The position numbers and the translations under genes were made by a program. Of a stretch of DNA of 64,000 nucleotides, positions 45,127-52,212 are shown one piece after another. The DNA lies in the NCBI GenBank assembly GCA_026392115.1, contig JAPLCQ010000086.1, forward strand, positions 1 to 64,000, given 5' to 3'. Source of the DNA: Armatimonadota bacterium. GTDB taxonomy: Bacteria > Armatimonadota > Chthonomonadetes > Chthonomonadales > CAJBBX01. The notes below the pieces were generated by a model, which worked only from the letters and a program-made list of their open reading frames with translations, did no database searches and was not told where the DNA came from. The number at the start of each line of letters is the position of its first letter. The first letter of the stretch is position 1.

Positions 45127-46467
45127 ATGGACGCCGCATGTGACCTCTGCCGCCGCGCCCTCTGCGCGGAGCCGTCGGAGCCGCCGGGAGCCGAGCCGAG
45201 GCTCGACCCGGTCGCGCACCTGGCCGCGTGCCCGTCGTGCCGCGCCTTCGGCGAGGCGATGGGTTCCGGGCTGGGCGACCTGCGCTCCATGGCCGGCATG
45301 GCTCCCGCCGGCAGTCCCCTGGGCCGCGCCATGGCGGTCGCCGCCCAGCCCCGACGCGCGCCCCGGTGGCCCTTCGCGCTGGCGGCTTCAGCCGCGGTCG
45401 CCGCCGCCGCGTGGCTGGCGGTCGTGCGGCCCCTCCCCCAGTCGACACTTCAGGAGGCCGCCGACAAGGCCGCGACGTCCCAAGCGGCCGGTCCAGCCGC
45501 CATGCCCGCCGCCAAGGAAGCGGCCCGGCAGCTCCCCGGCACGGACCGGGGCTCAAGGGCCCGGCGCGGCCTGCGCTACGAACGCCGATCAGCCGCCCCG
45601 ACCACGCGACGCGACGCGGCCGCGGGCGGAGCGGCGGAGAGGCAGGCGGTCGTTGCGGGAGCCGTCGAGCCCGCGCGCCCCCGGTCCGTCTCGTTGCGCG
45701 CATTCGGCGCCGAGGCGCGGCCGGTGGCGGCGGATGCCGTAGCCGGCATGCCCGCTCCCCAGGCCGCTGTAGCCGGTCCCGCGGCGGCGCCCGCGCTTGC
45801 CGAGAGCCGCAACGTGGACGCATACAAGGCCGTCTCGGCGGCCCCGGTGACGCTGACGCTCGCCGAGATGCCCGCGCCCGAACTGGCCGCGCGGCTGGCC
45901 AAGGCGTTGGAGAGGCCCCTGCGGGTCGATCCCGCCCTTGCCGAGGTGCGGCTCGCGCTGCGCTGCGTCGAGCGTCCCGCATCCGAGGTGCTGCAGGCGG
46001 TGGCCGCCGCCACCGAGGCCCGGTGGACGCCCGCGACCGACGCGCTCCTCCTGACCCAGGCCGTCGAGGCCGAGGAAGCGGCCGCCGCGCCGGGGCCGGT
46101 CGCCCTCAAGACCGAGGCTTCCGCCGTCGGAGGCCGCATGGGCGGCGCCGTGAGGGAGATGCGGGCGCAAGAGGGTTCCGCCGCGCCCACGGGCATGGCG
46201 GGCGGCCTGGGCGGCGGCGCGGCGGCCGACGGCGTTCCCGCGTTCGGCCGCGGCGGGAGCGCCGGTTTCGCCAAGCAGGATCGCGCCCTGGCCGCGAAGA
46301 TGCAGGCGAGCCGTCCGGAGCCGCCGCGCAACGCCGTCACGGTGCGTTGGCCGCACGGGCTCGCAGCGGCGCGTGCGCGGCGCGGCACGGCTCCGGCGCT
46401 CCCGCCGAACTGGGTCGTCACCACGGAGGCCGGCGCCCAGGCCGGCAAGCCGCCCGCAGGACGCTGA
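45127..46467 (+). CDS. Zinc-finger anti-sigma factor with C-terminal STN-like domain
   Basis: 446 residues. HLAACPSC (H31, C35, C38) and CDLC at 5-8 form a zf-HC2-type ZAS domain that would hold the partner sigma. One membrane helix lies near 80-100 (FALAASAAVAAAAWLAVV). The long Ala/Pro/Arg-rich periplasmic part contains TLAEMPAPELAARLAKALERPLRVDPALAEVRLALR and SEVLQAVAAATEARWTPATDALLLTQA, the two-strand/helix pattern of an STN/secretin N-domain. Such a sensor domain on an anti-sigma is unusual. Confidence 0.75.
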   Translation: MDAACDLCRRALCAEPSEPPGAEPRLDPVAHLAACPSCRAFGEAMGSGLGDLRSMAGMAPAGSPLGRAMAVAAQPRRAPRWPFALAASAAVAAAAWLAVVRPLPQSTLQEAADKAATSQAAGPAAMPAAKEAARQLPGTDRGSRARRGLRYERRSAAPTTRRDAAAGGAAERQAVVAGAVEPARPRSVSLRAFGAEARPVAADAVAGMPAPQAAVAGPAAAPALAESRNVDAYKAVSAAPVTLTLAEMPAPELAARLAKALERPLRVDPALAEVRLALRCVERPASEVLQAVAAATEARWTPATDALLLTQAVEAEEAAAAPGPVALKTEASAVGGRMGGAVREMRAQEGSAAPTGMAGGLGGGAAADGVPAFGRGGSAGFAKQDRALAAKMQASRPEPPRNAVTVRWPHGLAAARARRGTAPALPPNWVVTTEAGAQAGKPPAGR

Positions 46468-46511
46468 TCCCCGCACGCCGCGCCGTGCTATGCTCAGGTA
46501 CGGAGGCGATC

Positions 46512-48293
46512 ATGCGTTTCAGACGATGGGTGTCGGCGGCCGTGCCGGCGACGGCGCTGGCTTGCCGCATGGCCGGAGCCGGACCGGTGCAACCTCCCAT
46601 CGTGCAGACCGCCCTGGATGCGCTTCGGCATCGAGCCGCGCTCCTCGGAGCCTCCGGCCGACGCGCGCCGGCGGTGCGCCTCACTCGCCTCGACCCCGAC
46701 AGGCCCCGCCTGGGCGACTGGGACCTGATCCCCGAGCTTGCTCCCCTCCGCCCGTGGCAGCGGCGGCAAGGGTATGCGATCCGCCGACAGCCGGGGCGGC
46801 AGCCCGAGGTGGCCGCCCAGGCGCCGGAGGGGCTGGCCTTCGGGCTGGCGCACCTCACGGGCCTCCTTCGCGCCGCGCCCGGCGGGGGCGCCCGGTTCGA
46901 TCTACCGCCGGACGCCCGCCTCTTCGAGGCGCCTGCCATCGAGGAGCGCGGCGAGTACCTGAACATCGGCTACGATATCCCGCCCATCACGCCGCACACC
47001 TGGGACGCCGCCCGATGGCGCGCCTATATCGACCAACTGGCCCTGGCCCGCCTGAACCGCTTCTACTTCTTCCTCTGGGGCAGCGACGTCACGGCGTGGG
47101 AGGGCTCGCGCCTTTCGCGCACCGAGACCAGCCGCCGGCTCTTCAGCGAGCTGCCCGGCGCCATCCGCTACGCGCGGCGCCGCGGCCTCAAGGTCGTCCT
47201 CATGCTGGGGCCGACGCTGATCCCCAACGACGTCTACGACCTCCACCCCGACTGGCACGCCGACATCGAGTATGCGCGTCACGGCTTCCCCGTGGTCTGC
47301 CCGAACCACCCGGAGGCCTGGAAGGCGATCACGGCGGCCCTGCGCGCCCAGCTGGATCGGCTACGGGCCGTGGATGCGGTGCAGGTCTGGTTCTACGATC
47401 CCGGCGGCTGCTGGTGCGAGGCGCGCGGGTGCAAACAGGGCCAGGCGGCCTCGCTGGCGCGGCAGGTGCGCGAGTTCGCCCGCCTCTTCCGCCGCGTGAA
47501 CCCGCGCGGCGGACTGGAGGTGAACCTCTGGCCCATGGCCCTCTGGGAGCGGGAGCAGAAGGTGGAGGTCCGCAAGCCGCTGGTGCGGGCCTTGCGCCGC
47601 GACTTCCGGTCCGGTTGGCGGGGCATCACCATGGTGGGAACGGCCGAAGAGGGGCCCACGCCGACGCCGCGATGGGAGAAGGAGCTGGGCTTCCGCACAG
47701 GGCTCTTCATCTTCGCGGCCAACCCGGAGTCGGGCTACAGCTTCCTGACGCCGCACCTGCGCTATGTGCCCTGGTCTGCCCGGGTGGCTCGCGACTTCGG
47801 CGTCGACGCCTGCTTCGGCCACCGGCTGGAGGCCTGGACGCGCCTGCCCGCCACGGCGCTCATGGCCCAGTGGCTCTGGAACCCCGATCTGGAACCCGCC
47901 GAGGCCGTGCGGCGGCTCTCGTGCAGCCTTATGGGCGACGACCGGGCCGGGGCGGCGCTGGCCGGGGCCATCACGCTGCTGGACCGCATCACGGACGAGG
48001 GCGCCGCGCCGGAACTTGCCGGGCCGCTGCGCGCGGCCGCCGCCGAGGCATGGCCGCTCGCGGCGCCGGGACTGCTCAAGGAGATCGAGTACCTTCCGGC
48101 CATGCTGGAGGCGGTGGCGGCCGTCGCCGAGTCGGTCGGCGCGGCTCCGGAGGAGCTGGCGCGCTGCGAGGCCCGCTTCGCCGAGGCCCTGCGACGCAGC
48201 CCGACGTTCGCGTCTCTGGCGGCCGACGCGCCGGGCGCGTTCAGGCGATATCGCGAGATGCTGCTGCCCGGTTGGCGCAATCGGATGTTCTGA
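46512..48293 (+). CDS. Secreted GH20-like glycoside hydrolase
   Basis: 593 residues from ATG 46512 (GGAGG 5 nt upstream). An N-terminal alpha/beta domain (PEVAAQAPEGLAFGLAHLTGLL) of GH20b type precedes a barrel: ARLNRFYFFLWGSDV, GLKVVLMLGPT, VWFYDPGGCWCEARGC. A helical C-terminal third follows. The usual GH20 DE pair is not obvious; DPGG may take its place, so the family is tentative. Confidence 0.65.
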   Translation: MRFRRWVSAAVPATALACRMAGAGPVQPPIVQTALDALRHRAALLGASGRRAPAVRLTRLDPDRPRLGDWDLIPELAPLRPWQRRQGYAIRRQPGRQPEVAAQAPEGLAFGLAHLTGLLRAAPGGGARFDLPPDARLFEAPAIEERGEYLNIGYDIPPITPHTWDAARWRAYIDQLALARLNRFYFFLWGSDVTAWEGSRLSRTETSRRLFSELPGAIRYARRRGLKVVLMLGPTLIPNDVYDLHPDWHADIEYARHGFPVVCPNHPEAWKAITAALRAQLDRLRAVDAVQVWFYDPGGCWCEARGCKQGQAASLARQVREFARLFRRVNPRGGLEVNLWPMALWEREQKVEVRKPLVRALRRDFRSGWRGITMVGTAEEGPTPTPRWEKELGFRTGLFIFAANPESGYSFLTPHLRYVPWSARVARDFGVDACFGHRLEAWTRLPATALMAQWLWNPDLEPAEAVRRLSCSLMGDDRAGAALAGAITLLDRITDEGAAPELAGPLRAAAAEAWPLAAPGLLKEIEYLPAMLEAVAAVAESVGAAPEELARCEARFAEALRRSPTFASLAADAPGAFRRYREMLLPGWRNRMF

Positions 48294-48305
48294 GCCCGTT
48301 CGCCC

Positions 48306-48334
48306 TTGCCCCAACGGTCACCATGTGTTAGACT
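48306..48334 (+). promoter_or_regulatory. Promoter without a following ORF
   Basis: TTGCCC (48306-48311), exactly 17 bp, TAGACT (48329-48334). The sequence it would transcribe (from about 48341) has no coding frame; see the candidate RNA. Confidence 0.45.
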
Positions 48335-48340
48335 CAGGCG

Positions 48341-48550
48341 TCAATAGACGATGCCGAAGTTGTGACCCTGCAGACGATTGGTGATGTCCGATTGCGGTTC
48401 AGAGCCAACGCTCCTTCAATGGAGTGAGGCTCGGCGTTGCTGAGTGGTATCCCCTAACCGGGAAGCGCAAGGCGCGCCGGCGCACATCCGCCCGTGTTAT
48501 GCGGGTTCTTGAACCGCGGGCACACGGCGTCGCGGGGTGCACAGGCGGTC
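48341..48550 (+). ncRNA. Candidate structured small RNA
   Basis: About 210 nt without an open frame, between two convergent genes, with a promoter at one end and a hairpin terminator at the other. GAGCC (48402-48406)/GGCTC (48428-48432) enclose CTCC-TTCAAT-GGAG. The alternative pairing of AGCCAACGC (48403-48411) with GCGTTGCT (48434-48441) would exclude that fold. A further hairpin is centred on 48508-48511. I do not recognise it as 6S, tmRNA, SRP or RNase P RNA. Confidence 0.35.
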
Positions 48551-48580
48551 GGCGGTCGGCCCTTAGCGGGGTCGGCCGCC
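48551..48580. terminator. Hairpin terminator between convergent genes
   Basis: GGCGGTCGGCCC (48551-48562) pairs with GGGTCGGCCGCC (48569-48580) over 12 bp, counting two G-U pairs in the plus-strand transcript, around a 6-nt loop; GGTCGTTTGT follows. It lies 28 nt past the end of prs, so it may also stop that transcript. Confidence 0.6.
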
Positions 48581-48608
48581 GGTCGTTTGTCGGCCCTCCT
48601 CCAGGTCC

Positions 48609-49565
48609 CTACGTAGGCCTCGTATAGCCCCCGAAGAGCTCGCTGACGGAGTCGTTGGCGTGAATGCGCTGGATGGCGTTGGCCAGCAGGGGCGCCACGC
48701 TCACCACGCGAATCTTGGACCCGGCGTTCTCCAGCGGAGGCACCGTGTCCGTCATCAGCAGGCTCGCCAGCGGCGACGCCTCCACCTGCGCCACCGCGTT
48801 CCCCGAGAGGATGCCGTGCGTGCAGCAGGCGTGCACGGCCCTGGCGCCTCGGGCGATGAGGGCTTCGGCTCCCTTCACGATGGAGCCGCCCGTGTCGATC
48901 ATGTCGTCGATCATCACGCAGGTCCGGCCCGCCACGTCGCCCACGATCTCCAGTATCTGCACCTGGTTCGGCTCCGGCCGCCGCTTGGCGATGATGGCCA
49001 GAGGCGATCCGAGCTGCTCCGCCAGGCTCCGGGCGCGGGTGACGCCGCCCACGTCGGGGCTCACCACCAGGGCGTCGTCGCCGCAGAGGCCCCGGCTCCG
49101 CAGGTCCTCGCCGATGATGGGACCGGCGTAGAGGTGGTCCAGCGGGATGTCGAAGAAGCCCTGAATCTGCCCGGCGTGGAGGTCCACGCAGAGCACGCGG
49201 TGGGCGCCGGCCACGGTGATGAGGTTCGCGATGAGCCTCGCGGTGATGGGCTCGCGGGGCTTGATCTTCTTGTCCTGCCGGGCGTAGCCGTAGTAGGGGA
49301 TCACCGCGGTGATGCGCCGCGCCGACGCCCTGCGGAAGGCGTCGATCATGATGAGCAGCTGCATCAGGTTCGAGTCGACCGCGCGGCAAGTGGGCTGGAC
49401 GATGAAGACGTCCATGCCCCGGGCGCTCTCGTCGATCTGGATCGAGGTCTCGCCGTCCGCGAAGCGGCGGATGTGGATGTGGCCCAGCTCGACGCCCAGG
49501 TTGTCGGCGATCTTGCCGGCCAGCTCCGGGTTGGCGTCGCCGCTGAAGAGGCGCAGGTCGCTCAT
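48609..49565 (-). CDS. prs: Ribose-phosphate pyrophosphokinase
   Basis: 318 residues. LRLFSGDANPELAGKIADNL, RRFADGETSIQI, AVIPYYGYARQDKK with RPRPP-synthase active-site residues, VDLHAGQIQGFFDIPLDHL, and the PRPP loop VMIDDMIDTGGSIV. Its ATG overlaps the glmU stop by 4 nt; the pairing of glmU with prs is common in Gram-positive and related phyla. Confidence 0.98.
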   Translation of the reverse strand: MSDLRLFSGDANPELAGKIADNLGVELGHIHIRRFADGETSIQIDESARGMDVFIVQPTCRAVDSNLMQLLIMIDAFRRASARRITAVIPYYGYARQDKKIKPREPITARLIANLITVAGAHRVLCVDLHAGQIQGFFDIPLDHLYAGPIIGEDLRSRGLCGDDALVVSPDVGGVTRARSLAEQLGSPLAIIAKRRPEPNQVQILEIVGDVAGRTCVMIDDMIDTGGSIVKGAEALIARGARAVHACCTHGILSGNAVAQVEASPLASLLMTDTVPPLENAGSKIRVVSVAPLLANAIQRIHANDSVSELFGGYTRPT

Positions 49566-50974
49566 TTGGCTCGGTCTCCCTTTTCGTCGCGCAGGCGTCG
49601 CGCCCAACCCGGCTTGACGGCCTGCCGGCTGCGGCCCAGGCCCAGGGCGTCGTCCGGCACGTCCTCGGTCAGCGTGGAGCCCGCGGCGGTGTAGGCGCCG
49701 GCCCCCACCCGAATCGGGGCCACCAGCGTGTTGTTGGAGCCCACGAAGGCCCCCGGCCCGATCTCCGTGCGCCGCTTCACCCATCCGTCGTAGTTGCAGG
49801 TGATGGTGCCGCCGCCGATGTTGGCCTCGGCGCCCACGTCGACGTCGCCCAGGTAGGTCAGGTGCGCCAGCTTGGCGCCGGGGCCCACGACCGCCAGCTT
49901 GAGCTCGCAGAAGCTGCCGACGCGCGCGCCCGCCCCGATGTCGCAACCCGGCCGGATATGCGCGTACGGCCCCACGGTGACGTCCGCGCCGATGCGGCTC
50001 TCGGTGACGTGGGACGCCAGGATGCGGGCGCCGTCGCCGATCTCGCTCTCCTCGATGCGGCAACCCGCCCCGATCAGGCATCCCGCGCCGACGGCGGTGC
50101 GGCCCCGAAGCTGCGCGTGGGGCTCGACGAGGGTGTCGGCGCCGATCTCCACGTCCACGTCCACGCTGACGCTGTCGGGATCGGGCATGCTGACCCCCGC
50201 CAGCATATGCCGCCGCAGGATGCTCATGCGGAGGGCGCGGGTCACGGCGGCCAGCTCCACGCAGGTGTTGACGCCCAGAACCTCGCTCTCGTCGTCGACG
50301 CGCACGCTCACCGCCTTGCGGCCCCAGCCGTGCAGGATGCCCACGGCGTCGGTGAGGTAGTACTCGTTCTGGTCGTTCTGGCTGCCGATCCGCGGCAGGG
50401 CCTCCAGCAGATCCGGGCCGCGGAAGCAGTAGACCGAGGCGTTCCACTCGTGCACCGCCAGCTGCTCCGCCGAGGCGTCGCGGGCCTCCACGATGCCCGT
50501 CACGGCGCCGTCAGGCCCGTGCAGCACGCGGCCGTAGCGTCCGGCGTCCGCCGCCCAGCCCTCCAGCAGGGCCACGGAGGCCCCCGCCTCGGCGCGGGCG
50601 CAACGCAGGGCGGCCAGCGTCTCGGCCTTCAGCAGCGGCACGTCGCCGGCCAGCACCAGCACGTCGCCCTCCACGCCCGCCAGCGCGTCGGCGGCGCACC
50701 GCACCGCGTGGCCCGTGCCCCGGGGGTTCTCCTGCAGCACGTACTCCACGGCGTCGCCCAGCCCGGCGCGCACGCGATCGGCCGCGTGGCCCACGATGAC
50801 GACGATGCGCCCGACGCCGGCGGCCCGGCAGGCCCGTATGACATGGGCGGCCAGCGGAATGCCGCAGAGCGGATGCAGCGGCTTGGGCGTCGCCGACTTC
50901 ATGCGGGTCGACTTGCCGGCGGCCAGGATGACGGCTACGGCCTCGGGTCGTGCGGGTGCATCGGTAACCGGCAA
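49562..50974 (-). CDS. glmU: Bifunctional N-acetylglucosamine-1-phosphate uridyltransferase/acetyltransferase
   Basis: 470 residues from a TTG at 50974, chosen because GGGAGG lies 6 nt before it. The frame extends to another TTG at 51031, but that overlaps a TATAAT box. ILAAGKSTRMKS at 16-27 is the uridyltransferase signature. The left-handed beta-helix hexapeptides fill the C-terminal half (IGAGCRIEESEIGDGA, VGPYAHIRPGCDIGAGARVG, ANIGGGTITCNYDG). It makes UDP-GlcNAc for peptidoglycan. Confidence 0.95.
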   Translation of the reverse strand: MPVTDAPARPEAVAVILAAGKSTRMKSATPKPLHPLCGIPLAAHVIRACRAAGVGRIVVIVGHAADRVRAGLGDAVEYVLQENPRGTGHAVRCAADALAGVEGDVLVLAGDVPLLKAETLAALRCARAEAGASVALLEGWAADAGRYGRVLHGPDGAVTGIVEARDASAEQLAVHEWNASVYCFRGPDLLEALPRIGSQNDQNEYYLTDAVGILHGWGRKAVSVRVDDESEVLGVNTCVELAAVTRALRMSILRRHMLAGVSMPDPDSVSVDVDVEIGADTLVEPHAQLRGRTAVGAGCLIGAGCRIEESEIGDGARILASHVTESRIGADVTVGPYAHIRPGCDIGAGARVGSFCELKLAVVGPGAKLAHLTYLGDVDVGAEANIGGGTITCNYDGWVKRRTEIGPGAFVGSNNTLVAPIRVGAGAYTAAGSTLTEDVPDDALGLGRSRQAVKPGWARRLRDEKGDRAK

Positions 50975-51030
50975 GGTGATCCTCCCAAGGGGGTCATGGG
51001 TCAGCGTGCGGACGCTCGCGTTGGTCGCCA

Positions 51031-51036
51031 ATTATA
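51031..51036 (-). promoter_or_regulatory. -10 box of the glmU-prs operon
   Basis: A perfect TATAAT on the minus strand, about 57 nt before the TTG start. No good -35 box is seen at 16-18 bp; GTTCGC is the best match. Confidence 0.5.
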
Positions 51037-51133
51037 GACGGTTCGGCGCGCCCGCGAACAGCGCCGGCGCGCGGGCCATGGGGTACACCTTCTGCGGCGA
51101 GGCGCGCCCGCCCGCCGCCGTCCCTCGGAGGAA

Positions 51134-51926
51134 GTGATGCAGACGACGATCGCCCTACTCATATTCGCGGCGGCAGCGGCCTCGGCGGCCTCGGCGGCCC
51201 AGACGCCCCCATCGGCGCAGGTCCGCCTATGGCCGGGCGTGGCCCCCGGCGAGACGGGCGATATCGGCCCGGAGCACGACACCACGCCCGAGGCCGAGCG
51301 CAAGCCCGCCAAGCAGGCGATCCTGCGGCTCACCAACGTCACCGAACCCACGCTGCAGCTGTTCCGGCCGGCGCCGGGCAGGAGCAACGGCGCCGCCGTG
51401 CTGGTCTGCCCCGGAGGCGGCTACAGCATAGGACGCGCAGCGGGCCATGGGCCTGATCCGGCGCCGCGCGGCCGAATGGGGCGTCGATCCCCGCCGCGTC
51501 GGCGTGCTGGGCTTCTCGGCGGGAGGCCACCTCTCGGCCATGCTCTCCACCGACTACCGCCAGAGGACCTATCCGCACGTCGACGCCGCCGACACCGAGA
51601 GCTGCCGGCCAGACTTCAGCGTGCTCATCTACCCCGCCTACCTCATCAAGGAGCGCGAGGTCACGAAGCTCGCGCCGGAACTGAAGATCGATGCGGAGAC
51701 GCCGCCGGCGTTCCTCTCCATGGCGCTGGACGACCCGATCCGGGTGGAGAACGCCATCGGCTACGCCCTGGCCCTGAAGGCCGTCGGCGTCCCCGCCGAG
51801 CTGCACGTCTATCCCAGGGGCGGCCACGGCTACGGCCTTCGCGCCAGTGCGGGACCCGCCGCCACATGGCCCAAGCGCGCCGGGGAATGGCTCAAGAGCC
51901 AGGGCTGGCTGGAGCCGCGGCCGTAG
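51134..51926 (+). pseudogene. Alpha/beta hydrolase (acetyl-xylan-esterase/BD-FAE-like) broken by internal deletion
   Basis: From ATG 51134 a signal peptide, then LRLTNVTEPTLQLFRPAP and AAVLVCPGGGYSI, the oxyanion-region motif of this family. Right after it, near 51430, the sequence jumps to DAQRAMGLIRRRAAEWGVDP in another frame (51433 onward), which normally lies some 40-50 residues later. That second frame goes on to GVLGFSAGGHLSAML with the nucleophile Ser, SMALDDPIRVENAIGY and the HGYG histidine, to a stop at 51926. All catalytic residues survive in two pieces, but about 120-150 nt are missing and the frame is lost. SD GGAGG precedes the start. Confidence 0.75.
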
Positions 51927-51931
51927 AGCCA

Positions 51932-52005
51932 AGCCCTTGCCGTCATCCTGACGCGAAGCGGAAGGACCCCCAGGCGTGAGCCGCCGCACCCGCGGACTCG
52001 GGCAC
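51932..52005. repeat. Dispersed GTCATCC repeat element, single copy
   Basis: CCGTCATCCTGACGCGAAGC and the following AAGGACCCCC...GTGAGCCGCCGCACC closely match 58544-58595. It lies just after the hydrolase pseudogene. Confidence 0.65.
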
Positions 52006-52096
52006 GGAGGCCCGAGCCACCAGGGTCGGGGCGCGGCGGCGCGTGCGACCGCGGTCTGGGGCTTGCGGCCACGCGGTCGGGCGCCAGGGCGACGCC

Positions 52097-52146
52097 GTCC
52101 GTGTGCGTCCGTGTTGGTCCGTGTTGGTCCGTGCCCATCCGTGTCA
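52097..52146. repeat. 10-bp tandem repeat (5 units)
   Basis: GTCCGTGTGC, GTCCGTGTTG twice, GTCCGTGCCC and ATCCGTGTCA in the 286-nt gap before the SBBP gene. No gene or clear terminator is seen in the rest of that gap. Confidence 0.75.
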
Positions 52147-52212
52147 CGAGGAAGCGCCCCCGGTGGCCGAAGCCTCCGGGGGCGCTGGTGCGTCTGGGGT
52201 TGGGGCGTTGGG

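Noticed and set aside
45228-46511. Upstream extension of the GH20-like frame through the anti-sigma gene
   Set aside because: It overlaps the anti-sigma gene in another frame and is Arg-rich; the ATG at 46512 has GGAGG and starts a signal-like peptide.
48341-48550. 6S RNA, tmRNA, SRP RNA or RNase P RNA
   Set aside because: I could not find the conserved cores of any of these; it is listed only as an unassigned candidate RNA.
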